A stretch of 64,000 nt of DNA from Phymorhynchus buccinoides (GCA_017654935.2 CM065712.1:1-64000), one strand, 5' to 3'. Positions 47,086-59,954 are shown, counted from the stretch's first letter. A program made the numbers and translations. Notes: a model not told the origin generated them from the sequence alone.

Positions 47086-48893
47086 CTCCACAATCTTCCG
47101 TTTTTGTGTACTATTCACTCTGATCACACTCGCTCCTGTTTATGTACAAATAGAGGGGCCTTCACACTGAAAACATGAAGAACTGCAAAGCAACAGAAAA
47201 CAGAAAATAAAAAGTGAAAATCAGGCCTGCCACCCTGAAATGGTGAGTATCACTAAAGTTCAAAACATCTATTTTTTTTTATATTAGGTCACTTCATACC
47301 AATACTAATACCGTACCAATACCAATCACGCAGGCCAGAGTAGGCAGACGCCTTTGAAAAGTTACTATAAACATTGTAGACAAAGTAATTGAATCAAGGA
47401 AAAGATAACAGTAAATATGGAAATCTCATAATGAAAACCGGCAAAAAATTTTTTAAAGAGATGTTGGGAATACAGTTGTAAAACAATTAACTGAAGAATA
47501 CTTTACAGAACTGAAACTGATTATTTTAGAATCATTTTTTCTTCACTGCCCACCAGTTAGACATATTGGAAGCAACTTGAAAATTACGTATTCATGCTCA
47601 ATGAATTCGTTGAATCTCACCATATTTTGATGTGTTCTTTTGGAGTAAAAAACAAAGCAGAATAACATAGAAATGCTATTAAAAATACAGCTAACCATAT
47701 AATTAATTTAAGTTTGGGAAAATGTGTATAAGTATTCAAAGAAAACATGCAAATGTCCAAATATTCTTCATTTTTGAACAGCAGATACGAGCCGAATGTT
47801 ACACTCAAAATACGCCTATGTCATGACAGTAGCAATGATAGAGGTTGATACTATTTTGATTTTTAAGTATAATGCTTTTTGATTTATATGCACCCACACA
47901 CACACACGCACACAGACACACAACGCAGCAACAGGATGCGCACGACGCACCCACACATGCGAGCACACACAGGCACGCGACGCACACCACATGTGCGCGG
48001 CCACGCACACACACGACAAATGGTATGAAGTGTAAATCAGTACACAAAACACTAGTCACACAGAAAACCAGACACTAGGTATCAGACAAGAAAACACTAA
48101 GTCTTCCCCCCAAAATGTCCATGAATAGTTCATCACACAGACAAATGAACGAGAGTAGTGAGGAAAGAATAAAAAGGAAAAAAAAAGGGAAGAAATACAA
48201 AAATTGATGCCATCAAAAAAAAGAGACAAAACGGTGGGGACAGTGGAGGGTAAAAAAAACAACAACAAACAACTGAAAATCTTATATCAATACAAAACAA
48301 GAGGCAAACCTGCCAGGCTCACGTCTGATTTTTCTTACTATAGCAGAGCATGGGGAATTCTCATGACAATTCCCAGCCTGTATAGAGAGACTACGGTATG
48401 TAGGTACTTGTGCTCTGAAAACAGATTAATTTTTATTTTACTGTGTAAATAAAATTATTCTAATGCATTAAATTACCCCTACCCCTTTCTTACAATTTAA
48501 TTATATGTATGTTTATATATGCGCATGTAACATAGTGGATCGCCTATTTTATTTTTGGCAAAGTAACCTATTTGTACACACCTGAATCTTGTTTTTCTTT
48601 TAAAGAGCGTTTTTTGGTATATCTATGGAGAGTCTTCTTCAGTATGGTATCTCCTACTCCGGTCAGAAACCCACAAGTACGTGTGATCTCTGCAACAATG
48701 ATTTTCTTTCTTTTGTTCCTTCCCGATGTATCTGACCTGCTTTGAACCCCATGACTTGAAGGCTCACGTTCAAAATCAAGTATCCCTGCTAACTTAACCC
48801 TCTAACATCTTTATGTTTTTTGAGAAAACGACAACTTAAAGTTTCAGATGGAGAGTGAGAGTCTTCTTTAGTTTGAAGAGTTTGACCGGAGTC
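47086..48893. other. Non-repetitive DNA before the gap, no gene recognised
   Basis: AT-rich, with a CA-rich patch at 47895-48015 and A runs near 48165-48260. It holds the second copy of the 150-bp direct repeat at 47353-47497. Frames of 60-84 codons on both strands have no recognisable domain. This should recur to the right of position 64000 if copies A and B are one locus. Confidence 0.6.
47353..47497 (+). repeat. Direct repeat, second copy, right of the 29-bp array
   Basis: Matches 45936-46092 in the same orientation, about 1.4 kb away, with extra divergence (for example AATCTCATAATGAAAACCGG against AATCTCAGAGAAAGGAAAAC). Confidence 0.8.
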
Positions 48894-49393
48894 NNNNNNN
48901 NNNNNNNNNNNNNNNNNNNNNNNNNNNNNNNNNNNNNNNNNNNNNNNNNNNNNNNNNNNNNNNNNNNNNNNNNNNNNNNNNNNNNNNNNNNNNNNNNNNN
49001 NNNNNNNNNNNNNNNNNNNNNNNNNNNNNNNNNNNNNNNNNNNNNNNNNNNNNNNNNNNNNNNNNNNNNNNNNNNNNNNNNNNNNNNNNNNNNNNNNNNN
49101 NNNNNNNNNNNNNNNNNNNNNNNNNNNNNNNNNNNNNNNNNNNNNNNNNNNNNNNNNNNNNNNNNNNNNNNNNNNNNNNNNNNNNNNNNNNNNNNNNNNN
49201 NNNNNNNNNNNNNNNNNNNNNNNNNNNNNNNNNNNNNNNNNNNNNNNNNNNNNNNNNNNNNNNNNNNNNNNNNNNNNNNNNNNNNNNNNNNNNNNNNNNN
49301 NNNNNNNNNNNNNNNNNNNNNNNNNNNNNNNNNNNNNNNNNNNNNNNNNNNNNNNNNNNNNNNNNNNNNNNNNNNNNNNNNNNNNNNNNNNNN
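48894..49393. other. Assembly gap, exactly 500 N
   Basis: Fixed-size placeholder between two contigs. The right-hand contig opens inside the telomere-word minisatellite. Two frames of about 200 codons spanning it consist of X and are meaningless. Confidence 0.99.
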
Positions 49394-51592
49394 CACTAGC
49401 CCTACCCTAACCCTAACCCCATCAAGGCAAAGTTGATCCCATACATACATTAAAGGAGATCATCTACCAACCCTAACCCTAACAGCAAAAGTTGGATCCC
49501 ATAGACATTAAAAGAGTACATCTAGCCTAACCCTAACCCTAACACCAGCAAGCAAAACGTTGGATCCCATTCAGGACATTAAAAAGGATACTCTATCCCT
49601 AACACCTACTCCGCAAGGCAAACGTTGGGATCCCATCCAGACATAAAAGGAGACATCTACCCTAACCCTAAACCCCAGGCAGGCAAAACGTTGTCCCTAC
49701 AGACATTAAAAGGAGACATCGAGCTACCCTAACCTCTAACCCCAGCACGGCAAAACGTTGGATCCCATACAGACATTAACGGAGACTCTGACCTAACCCT
49801 AACCCCATCAGGCAAAACGTTGGATCCCATACAGACATACAAGAGACATCTAACCCTAACCCTAAACCTCAGCAGAGCAACACGTTGGATCCCATACATA
49901 CATTACAGGAGACTCTAACCCAACCCTAAACCCAGCAAGGCAACGTTGGATCCTACAGACATTAAAGTAACATCTAACCCTAACCCTACCCCAGCAAGGC
50001 AAAACGTTGGATCCCATACAGACATAAAAGGAGAACATCTAACCCTAACCCTAACTCCAGCAGGCAAAATTTTTATCCACATACAGCCATTAAAGAGACC
50101 TCTAACCCAACCCTAACCCCATCAAGTGCAAAACGTGGATCCCATACAGACATTAAAAGGAGACATCTAGCCCTAACCCTAACCCCAGCAAGGCAAAATG
50201 TTGGCTCCATACAGACATTAAAAGGCGAACTCATGCCCTAACCTAACCCTAAACCCCAGCAAGGCAAAACGATGGATCCCCTACAGACATTAAGGAGACA
50301 TATAACCCTAACTGCCTACCCTAACCCCAGAAAGGCAAAACTTGGATCCCATACCAAAGACATTAAAGGAGACATCTAGCCCTAACCCTACCCTAACCCG
50401 AGCAAGGCAAAACGTGGGAATCCCATACAGACATTAAAATGAGACATCTACCCTAACCCTAACTCCAGCAGGCAAAACCGTTGGATCCCATAACAGACAT
50501 TACAAGGAGAAATCTGCCCTACCCTAACCCTAACCCTAACCCCAGGAAAAAAAACAGGCAAAACGTGGATCCCATACAGACATTAAAAGAGAATCTAGCA
50601 CTAACGAACCCTAACCCTAACCCAGCAAGGCAAAACGTTTGGATCCCATACAGACATTAAAAGGAGACATCTAACCCTAACCTTAACCCCAGCAAGCAAA
50701 ACTTTTTGGCTCCCATACAGACATCACCGGAGACATCTAGCCCTAACCCTGACCCTAACCCCGAGCAGAGGCAACGTTGGATCCCATTTCAGACATTAAC
50801 AGGAGACCTCTAACCCTAACTCCTAACTCCACAAGGCAGAAACCGTTGGATCCCAACAGCCTTAAAAGGATACTCTAGCCAGCCCTAACCATAACCCCTA
50901 ACCCCAGCAAGGAACACGTTGGATCCCCATACCGACATTAAAAGGAGACATCTTGCCCTACCTAACCCTAACCCCAGCAAGGCTAAACGTTGATCCATAC
51001 GCCTTAAAAGGAGACATCTCCCCCTAAACCCTACCCCCAGCAAGGCAAAACGTTGGATCCCTACAGTCATCAAAGGAGTACATCTAGCCCTACCCCTAAC
51101 CCTAACTCCAGCAAGGGCAAACTTGGTCCCATACAGACATTAAAGGAGACATCTACCCTAACCCTAACTCCAGCAAGGCAAACTTGGATCCCATACAGAC
51201 ATTAAAAGGAGACCCATCTAGCCCTAACCCTAACCCTAACCCCAGCAAGGCAAAACGTTTGGATCCCATACAGACATTAAAAGGAGACTCTAGCCCTAAC
51301 CCTAACCCCAGCACGGCACAACGTTGGATCCCATACCAGACATTAAAGGAACATCTACCCTAACCCTAACCCCAGCAAGGCAAAACGTTGGATGCCATAC
51401 CGACATTAAAAGGGACTCTACCCTAACCCTAACCCCCAGCAGGCAAAACGTTTGATCCCCTACAGACTTAAAAGGAGACCTCTAACCATAACCCTAAACC
51501 CAGCAAGGCAAAACGTTGATCCCATACGAGCTTAAAGGAGACATCTAAACGCCTAACCCTACTCCATTCAAGGCAAAACGTTGTATCCCTCG
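49394..51592. repeat. 60-66-bp minisatellite with telomere words (copy B)
   Basis: Same unit as 32346-34876, starting mid-array at the gap edge, about 36 copies. Still noisy, with many single-base losses. Confidence 0.96.
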
Positions 51593-51780
51593 CATTAAGG
51601 ACACAAGCAAAGAAACGAAGGGCCGTAACTCACTGTGTGTGGTCCCTTGAAAACATTGACTGTCAGCTCAGAGTCCGGGAAATTCCCAGAGTCGAAAAGT
51701 CTATCTTGGAATGCAGTCACCACGAGATGTTGAGTTGGTGAGGATCGTACGTGTCGCTTAGCTCCTGTCATGTCCTTCAA

Positions 51781-52125
51781 TACATAGAGTAGAATAGAGA
51801 TAGACGGGATAGATATGGATAGAGATAGATATAGAGATGGAAAGTCGAGAGTTGAGTTGGGTGGAGTATAGTATGTCGCTTAGCTCCTGGTCTGAACCTG
51901 TCCCTCATAGAGACGATAGAGATAGAATAGATAGAATAGAGACAGACTAGAGATGAATAGAGCATGGAATAAGATAGAATAAGACAGAATAGAGATAAAA
52001 TAGAGACAGAATAGAGATAGAAAGATAGACTACAGAGACAGAATAGAGATAGCATAGATAGAATAGAGATAGAATAGAGATGAATATATAGACAGGATGT
52101 AGACAGAGATGGATAGATAGAAAAT
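51781..52125. repeat. (GATAGAATAGA)n-like microsatellite (copy B)
   Basis: Counterpart of 35085-35425, preceded by the same single-copy-like spacer (51593-51780; TCAGCTCAGAGTCC against TCAGCTCAGAGTCG). Confidence 0.9.
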
Positions 52126-55100
52126 AGAGCGCATGGAGTTGGGGAGTTGAATGAGCAGGCATGGGAGTTGGAATGATCAGCATGGAGTTGGGAGTTGGAA
52201 TGAGCAGCATGGGAGTTGGAGTTGGGAATGAGCAGCATGGGAAGTTGGGATTTGGGAATGAGCAGCAAGGGAGTGGGGATTTGGAATACAGCAAGGGAGT
52301 TGAAATGAGCAGCATGGGCATTGGATTTGGAATGAGCAGCATGGGAGATTGGAGTTGGAATGGGCAGCATGATTGGGATTTTGGGAATGAGCAGCAAGGG
52401 ATTTGGAATGAGCAGCCTGGGCATTGGGATTTGGAATGAGCAGCATGGGAGTTGGGATTGGAATGAGCAGCATGGGACGTTGGAGTTGGAATAGCAGCAT
52501 GGGAGTTGGGAGTTGGAATGAGCAGCATGGGCGTTTGGGATTGGAATGACAGCATGGGAGTTGGCATGAGCAGCATTGAGTTGAATGAGCAGCATGGGAG
52601 TTGGATGAGCACAAGGGCGTTGGGAGTTGAATGAGTAACAGCATGGGCGTTGGGATTGGAATGAGCAGCAAGTGAGTTGGAACGAGCAGCATGGAGTTGG
52701 AATGAGCATCATGGGAGTTGGGATTTGGAATGAGCCAGCATGGGAGTTGGAATGCGCCATGGGCGTTTGGGATTTGGAATGAGCCGCATGGGAGTTGGAA
52801 TGATCAGCATGGCGTGGGAGTTGGAACGAGCAGTCAGGAGTTGGAACTAGCAGCATGGGAGTTGGAATGAGCAGCATGGGCATTGGGAGTTTGGAATGAT
52901 CAGCATGGGAGTTGGAATAGGCAGCCATGGGCGTTGGGGTTGGAATGAGCACAAGGGAGTTGGAACAGCAGCATGGGATGGAATGAGCAGCAGGGAGTTG
53001 GATGGCAGCAAGGGCGTGGGAGTTTGGAATGACAGCATGGGCGTTGGGAGTTGAAATGAGGCATGTTCCTTAGGTGCCGAGGGGGGGTGAGTGTAAGCCA
53101 CCAGCACGGCTGAGGCGGTGGGTGGTAATGCGTTCAGTATGGGATTTTGGGATTTGAATGACAGTCAGGGGAGTTGAAGAGCACATGTCGGTCAAAAAGA
53201 TTTGGGAATGAGACATGGGAGTTGGGATATGAGCTAGCTTTTTTAGGCGTTTGGAGTGTCGAATGTTAGCAGCATGGAGTTGGAACAGCAGCTGTGGCAG
53301 TGCAATGTTAGACACGTCATGGGCGTTGGGGGACTCCCTGTATGAGTTGCAGGCTTAGCATCCTTGACGCTTGCATGTACACACTTTTTAGTGGCGTGGC
53401 TATTGTGACATGAGCAGCATGTGAGTTGTAGGGGGGGGGGTTGATGACTGATGTGCATACTACTGGCCCTATCTGGTAGTTGGCGATGAGGAAAAAATGA
53501 GCAGCCTGGAGTTGGGGTTGATGAGCAGCAGCTTATCTCGGAGTTGAGTTGGAATCGAGCACAGTTGTGAGCTGGATTTGGAATGAGCACAGTCGGGAGG
53601 GAGTTGGAATGAGCAGCCTGGGAGTGGGCAGGTTGGCATTATGTAGCTAATGGTCATAGGGAGTTGGATTTCGGAATGAGCACGCATGGGATTGGGATTT
53701 TGGATGAGCAGCATGGGCGTTTTTGGTATGGGGGGGAATGAGCACATGGGATTGATGGGATTTGAATGAGCAGTCAGTCGTATTGGATTTGTAAGGATCA
53801 GCAGGGAGTGGGAGTTGGAATGCGAGCATGGGAGTTGGGAGTTGGAAGAGCAGCTGCAAGGGTTGGGAGTTGAATGAGCGCATGGCGTTGGGATTTGGAA
53901 TGAGCAGCAAGGGAGTTGGAATGAGCAGCCAAGCTTGGGCGGCGTGGCGACGTGGGAATGAGCAGCAAGGGAGTTGGGATTTGGAATGAGCAGCATGGGA
54001 GTTGGGATTTGGAATGAGCAGCATGGGCGTTGGGATTTGGAATGAGCAGCATGGGAGTTGGGAGTTGGAATGAGCAGCAAGGGAGTTGGAATGAGTTGGA
54101 ATGAGCAGCATGGGAGTTGGAATGAGCAGCATGGGCATTGGGATTTGGAATGAGCAGCATGGGAGTTGGGCGTTGGAATGAGCAGCATGGGAGTTGGGAT
54201 TTGGAATGAGCAGCATGGGAGTTGGGAGTTGGAATGAGCAGCAAGGCAGTTGTGCGTTGGAATGAGCAGCATGGGAGTTGGAATGAGCAGCAAGGGAGTT
54301 GTGAGTTGGAATGAGCAGCATGGGAGTTGGAATGAGCAGCAAGGGAGTTGTGAGTTGGAATGAGCAGCATGGGAGTTGGAATGAGCATAGCATGGCCGTT
54401 GGACTGAGCCAGCCAGCGGGCGTTGGGAGTGGAATGTAGGCAGCATCGGGGTTGCCAATGGATCAGCATGGGAGTTGGGAGTTGGGAATGAGCAGCATGG
54501 GATGTGGGAGCCTTACAACACATGAGCAGCATGGGAGTGGAAATGAGCATCAAGGGATGTTGGGAGTTGACAGAGCAGCATGGGAGGTGGGAGTTGAAAT
54601 TGCAGGCAGCAATGGCTTTGGGAGTTGGAATGAGCAGGCATGAGGAGTTGGAAATGAGCAGAATGGGATTGGAATTAGCAGCAAGGGAGTTGTGAGTTGG
54701 ATATGAGCAGCAGGGGAGTTGGGTATTTGGTAATGCGCAGCCTGGGAGTTGGGCGTTGTGGATAGCTGAGCAGCAGCCATGGGAGTTGGGAGTTGGAAAT
54801 GAAGCAGCATGGTAGTTGGGATTTGGAATGAGTTCAGCATGGGTGAGTTGCGATTTGGAATGAGCAGCATGGGAGTTGGGATTTGGAATGAGCAGCAAGG
54901 GAGTTGGGATTTGGAATGAGCAGCATGGGAGTTGGGATTTGGAATGAGCAGCATGGGAGTTGGGATTTGGAATGAGCAGCATGGGAGTTGGAATGAGCAG
55001 CAAGGGAGTTGGGAGTTGGAATGAGCAGCATGGGAAGGGGGGTGGGGGGGGGTTGTGGGAGTAGTGGGAGTTGGAATGAGCAGCATTCATGGGAGTTGTG

Positions 55101-55203
55101 AGTTGGAATGAGCAGCATGGGAGTTGGAATGAGCAGCAAGGGAGTTGGGATTTGGAATGAGCAGCAAGGGAGTTGGGATTTGGAATGAGCAGCATGGGAG
55201 CAA
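52126..55203. repeat. 21/28-bp minisatellite (copy B)
   Basis: Same unit as 35426-38066. About 440 bp longer than copy A. Noisy to about 53940, clean at 53945-54370, noisy at 54370-54840, then clean. The 485-codon and 329-codon minus-strand frames here (AAHSNSQLPCCSFQLP-like) are caused by stop-free units and should not be called genes. A diverged stretch near 53060-53650 has lost most of the repeat. Confidence 0.95.
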
Positions 55204-55870
55204 CACCACTGTACGGCCCAGAAGGTGGTTCTAGGTCACTTCCCCGACCGCCCATGCCATGCCCCCCCGTTTCACTTGCCCCCTCCCTGGTACTTTTGGC
55301 CCCCCGGACACTTGCCCCCCCCTCTCTCTCTGTGTGTGTTTGTGTTCGTGTGTGTGTGTGTGTGTATGTTTTTCTCCGTGAGCCGTCCCCTGTGAGTGTA
55401 GGTGAGTGTGTGTGTGGGTTTCTGTGTCTGAGCTCTTGCTACCTGTCTATTTCTGTCTGTCTTTCTGTCTCTCTCACTCTCTTGCTAAGAAACTCAAGAA
55501 CATTCGAGTTTCTTACTTGCCCCCGAATGTGTGGTGTTGTGTGTGCCACACAAAAGCGTGCACGCACACACACATACACAACCACACACATATGTACGCA
55601 AGTGCGCTCACAAACATACTCACATGCTATGCAATGCACGCACGCAACAAAGCATGACCGACGCTGCACCCCACAAACGCACAACCACACACACACCACC
55701 ACACACACACACAACATACTCGGGGACAAGTTCACGAGAGACAAAGAGAGAGAGACGAGAGAGAGAGAAAGAGAGAGAGAGAGGACCAGACAGAGCGAGA
55801 CAGACAGACAGACAGACAGACGAAGGTGCGCTCACAGACATACATGTGTCGTGCCTAACTCGCAGAATTG
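55204..55870. other. Spacer with GT, CA and GA microsatellites (copy B)
   Basis: Counterpart of 38067-38660: TTGCCCCC words, (GT)n from 55331, a CTTACTTGCCCCCGA arm at 55512, CA-rich DNA, an imperfect return arm near 55718, (GA)n and (GACA)n to 55822. No gene. Confidence 0.85.
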
Positions 55871-56352
55871 CCTAGTCTGTAGATTAAGCAGGCACTTTGC
55901 CTAGTTTGTGAACTAGGCACTGGAAATGCTTAACTTGTAAACTGACTTCTCAGATAGGTCCTGTGCCTAGTCTACAGAATAGGGCAGCCTAATATGGTGA
56001 ATAGGCGCATAGTGTGTTGACTAGGCAGCCTAGTGTGTTGACTAGGCAGCCTAGTGTGTTGACTAGGCACAGTGCCTAGTGTGTTGACTAGGCAGCCTAA
56101 TATGGTGAATAGGCAGCCTAGTGTGTTGACTAGGCAGCCTAGTGTGTTGACTAGGCAGCCTAGTGTGTTGACTAGGCAGCCTAGTGTGTTGACTAGGCAG
56201 CCTAGTGTGTTGACTAGGCAGCCTAATATGGTGAATAGGCAGCCTAGTGTGTTGACTAGGCAGCCTAATATGGTGAATAGGCAGCCTAGTGTGTTGACTA
56301 GGCAGCCTAATATGGTGAATAGGCAGCCTAGTGTGTTGACTTGGCACAGTGC
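55871..56352. repeat. 21-bp minisatellite (copy B)
   Basis: Clean TTGACTAGGCAGCCTAGTGT-G units interspersed with CAGCCTAATATGGTGAATAG variants. Both strands are open in some frames (QPSVLTR, LPSQHTR), giving two 94-codon artefacts. Confidence 0.96.
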
Positions 56353-56509
56353 GTAGTCTACAGATTAGGCAGTGCTTGTTTCTATTCTCCTACATAACTC
56401 CTCTATATTTTAACACCAAAGAATGCCAAACAGTAGTGTTATAAAAAGACGTTTATTGACTTTTTTTGTACTCCATTGTTTGTATCAGCGTCTGGAAAAT
56501 AATAACCAA

Positions 56510-57115
56510 ATATCCCATGGTACATTCACTAGTATAACTATGAGAAATGGAATCTCCTGTATCCGAGTCATGCTGAACAGTGCTTCTATCCCATGGTACA
56601 TTCACTAGAAACTATGAGAAATGGAATCTCCTGTATCCGAGTCATGCTGAACAGTGCTCCTATCTCATGGTACATTCATTAGAAACTACGAGAAATGGAA
56701 TATCCTGTATCCGAGTCATGCTGAACAGTGCTCCTATCTCATGGTACATTCATTAGAAACTACGAGAAATGGAATATCCTGTATCCGAGTCATGCTGAAC
56801 AGTGCTTCTATCCCATGGTACATTCACTAGAAACTATGAGAAATGGAATCTCCTGTATCCGAGTCATGCTGAACAGTGCTTCTATCCCATGGTACATTCA
56901 CTAGAAACTACGAGAAATGGAATCTCCTGTATCCGAGTCATGCTGAACAGTGCTCCTATCTCATGGTACATTCATTAGAAACTACGAGAAATGGAATATC
57001 CTGTATCCGAGTCATGCTGAACAGTGCTCCTATCTCATGGTACATTCATTAGAAACTACGAGAAATGGAACCTCCTGTATCCGAGTCATGCTGAACAGTG
57101 CTCCTATCCCATGGC
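56510..57115. repeat. 74-bp minisatellite, 8 copies (copy B)
   Basis: Clean units. Two sub-types alternate: GCTTCTATCCCATGG with CACTAGAAACTATGAG, and GCTCCTATCTCATGG with CATTAGAAACTACGAG. Confidence 0.96.
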
Positions 57116-57139
57116 ATAGTCAAATTGTTTCCCTCATTT

Positions 57140-57800
57140 GTCCAATTATTTCCCCTTACCTGTAAATATATTCAAGATGTCTCCTGTCTCAGCGTCGCAT
57201 AGAATGGCACTTCTATCCCATGGCATAGTCATTTGTCCAATTATTCCCCCTTACCTGTAAATATATTCAAGATGTCTCCTGTCTCAGCGTCGCATAGAAT
57301 GGCACTTCTATCCCATGGCATAGTCATTTGTCCAATTATTCCCCCTTACCTGTTAATATATTCAAGATGTCTCCTGTCTCAGCGTCGCATAGAATGGCAC
57401 TTCTATCCCATGGCATAGTCATTTGTCCAATTATTTCCCCTTACCTGTTAATATATTCAAGATGTCTCCTGTCTCAGCGTCGCATAGAATGGCACTTCTA
57501 TCCCATGGCATAGTCATTTGTCCAATTATTCCCCCTTACCTGTTAATATATTCAAGATGTCTCCTGTCTCAGCGTCGCATAGAATGGCACTTCTATCCCA
57601 TGGCATAGTCATTTGTCCAATTATTCCCCCTTACCTGTTAATATATTCAAGATGTCTCCTGTCTCAGCGTCGCATAGAATGGCACTTCTATCCCATGGCA
57701 TAGTCATTTGTCCAATTATTCCCCCTTACCTGTTAATATATTCAAGATGTCTCCTGTCTCAGCGTCGTGTAGAATGGCACTTCTATCCCACGATGCCGTG
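57140..57800. repeat. 95-bp minisatellite, 7 copies (copy B)
   Basis: Nearly identical units exactly 95 bp apart. The last unit changes from GCATAGAATGG to GTGTAGAATGG. A 61-codon plus-strand frame recurs every 95 bp and is an artefact. Confidence 0.97.
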
Positions 57801-57849
57801 ATGACCTTTGACCCCCCAGCCACCCAATCAGCCGCCACCACCACATCCG

Positions 57850-58304
57850 TGTGAGAGGTCAACTCTAATAGCGGCATGCGAACCACGTTTGATTCGCTGT
57901 TTTCACCTGCAATAACACATCAACAAATATAACAATACAATGTGTGAGAGGTCACGGCGTGCGAACCACATTTGATTCGCTGTTTTCACCTGTAATAACA
58001 CATCAACAAATATAATTATAACAATACAATGTGTGAGAGGTCAACTCTAATAGCGGCGTGCAAACCACATTTGATTCGCTGTTTTCACCTGTAATAACAC
58101 ATCAACAAATATAACAATACAATGTGTGAGAGGTCAACTCTAATAGCGGCGTGCAAACCACGTTCGATTCGTTGTTTTCACCTGTAATAACACATCAACA
58201 AATATAACAATACAATGTGTGAGAGGTCAACTCTAATAGCGGCGTGCAAACCACGTTTGATTCGCTGTTTTCACCTGTAATAACACATCAACAAATATAA
58301 CAAT
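57850..58304. repeat. 93-bp minisatellite, left part (copy B)
   Basis: Five clean units of the array described at 40575. One unit (57945-57970) lacks AACTCTAATAGCGGCGTG. Interrupted on the right by the retrotransposon at 58305. Confidence 0.96.
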
Positions 58305-58539
58305 ACAATAATAATAATAACAGTACATTTATATAGCGCTTTACCTCAGATGAGCCCAAAGCGCTTTACAATCCATTATTCATCAACAGATAACAAAAAA
58401 CAACATTCAAGAGTGACACCAACCACCAACAGTGCATATGCAAAGCAACTCTCTCTCTCTCTCTAACACACACGCACACACACACGCACACACACGCGCA
58501 CGCACACACACACACACACACGCACACACGCACACACAA

Positions 58540-58583
<44 letters not shown>

Positions 58584-58850
58584 AACACACAATTATTGAC
58601 GCCAACTCGTTCATACCCCATTCGGTAAGCCACAGCAACTGAGCCGCATGGACTGACCACATACACCAACACTCAGACACAAACACCCACACACACAACG
58701 TTACGCACGCAGACAGACACACAGACACGCACACACAACACACACACACATGCGTGCACACAACAACCCACCCACAAACCAAAATACACACAAGCACACA
58801 TTCATGCTCACACACACACACACATACACACACACACTCACACACACACA

Positions 58851-58889
<39 letters not shown>

Positions 58890-59661
58890 CACGCACCACA
58901 AAACACAGCACAAACCTCTTAAATCAATCTTCCCTCACGTGCACACAACGGTAGACAACTGATCAAATATTTAGGGTGCAGCAGGAAAAAGATGGGTTTT
59001 AAGAGAGGTTTTGAATGAGGAGACTGAGTTGGAGTGTCGGTGAGGAGAAGGCAGAGAATTCCACAGAGATGGTGCTTGACAAGAAAAAGAACGTTGGCCA
59101 GCAGATTTGAGACGGATGGAGGGAATGGAAAGGAGACGAGAATCAGAAGACGAACGTAGTTGGCGAGCTGGGACATAGAGATGAAGAAGATCAGAGAGAT
59201 ACTGGGGAGCTTGATCATTCAGTGACTTGAAGACAAGGAGGAGAATTTTGTAGTCAATACGTGATTGAACTGGGAGCCAATGTAGGGAACGAAGAACCGG
59301 AGTGATGTGATCGTACCTAGGGGAGCGAGAAATGAGACGAGCAGCATTATTCTGGACCCGTTGGAGCTTAGAGATGAGAATTGATGGACAGCCAGCAAGA
59401 AGTGAGTTACAGTAGTCAAGGCTAGACAGAACAAAAGCACAGACTAGAGTCTTCAGGGCATCCTGAGAGAGGAAACGGCGGATGGAACTAATTCTTCGAA
59501 GTTCTAGATAGCAAGCCTTGCAAACATTGGAAACATGCTGTTTGAAAGAAAGGGTTTGGTCCAAAGTAACACCTAGATTGCGGACGGATGCCGATAGCTT
59601 GATCTCAGTGCCATCAATGTCTACAGAACCTGGGAGAACCTGAGTTTTAATTGTGTGGGAG
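58305..59661 (-). mobile_element. 5'-truncated L2/CR1-like non-LTR retrotransposon inserted in the 93-bp array
   Basis: The minus strand reads RT C-terminus, stop, a CA/GT-expanded 3' untranslated region (58440-58910), AAAGCGCTTT and GCGCTATATAAATG motifs, and an (ATT)n tail that abuts the array at 58305. On the 5' side the element starts at ATTAAAACTCAG, joined directly to CTCCCACACA of an array unit. Flanking units align across the site with at most a few duplicated bases (ATT or ATTG), so no long target duplication is visible. The palm domain is missing, so it cannot move on its own. Same family as the decayed copy at 1330-2267. Confidence 0.9.
58971..59661 (-). pseudogene. RT C-terminal coding remnant of the inserted element
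   Basis: Open without a frameshift for about 230 codons to a stop at 58971. Recognisable blocks in order: VDIDGTEIKLSASVRNLG, VCKACYLELRRI, LDYCNSLLAG, LQRVQNNAARLI, LHWLPVQSRIDYKIL, APSLWNSLP, FKTSLKTHLF. These follow the catalytic YxDD region in L2/CR1-type reverse transcriptases; that region itself is absent. The frame continues upstream into the 93-bp array without an element start codon. The integrity of the frame suggests a fairly recent insertion. Confidence 0.88.
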
Positions 59662-59876
59662 GTCAACTCTAATAGCGGCGTGCAAACCACGTTCGATTCG
59701 TTGTTTTCACCTGTAATAACACATCAACAAATATAACAATACAATGTGTGAGAGGTCAACTCTAATAGCGGCGTGCAAACCACGTTCGATTCGTTGTTTT
59801 CACCTGTAATAACACATCAACAAATATAACAATACAATGTGTGAGAGGTCAACTCTAATAGCGGCGTGCAAACCAC
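59662..59876. repeat. 93-bp minisatellite, right part (copy B)
   Basis: Two and a bit clean units continuing the array after the insertion, ending at AAACCACCTTGCTAAAGG. Confidence 0.95.
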
Positions 59877-59954
59877 CTTGCTAAAGGTGACTGCGCTCCT
59901 CCAAAATCTCAATCCCCACAACACAAAGCATGTGGTCCAAGTGGTCCATGTGGT

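Noticed and set aside
48836..49450. Two ~200-codon frames crossing the gap
   Set aside because: They consist of N translated as X.
53798..55255. 485-codon minus-strand open frame
   Set aside because: Made wholly of the 21/28-bp minisatellite, which lacks stops on this strand; no start context, domain or normal codon use.
58366..58911. 181-codon cysteine/valine-rich minus frame
   Set aside because: It is the expanded GT tract in the 3' untranslated region of the inserted retrotransposon.
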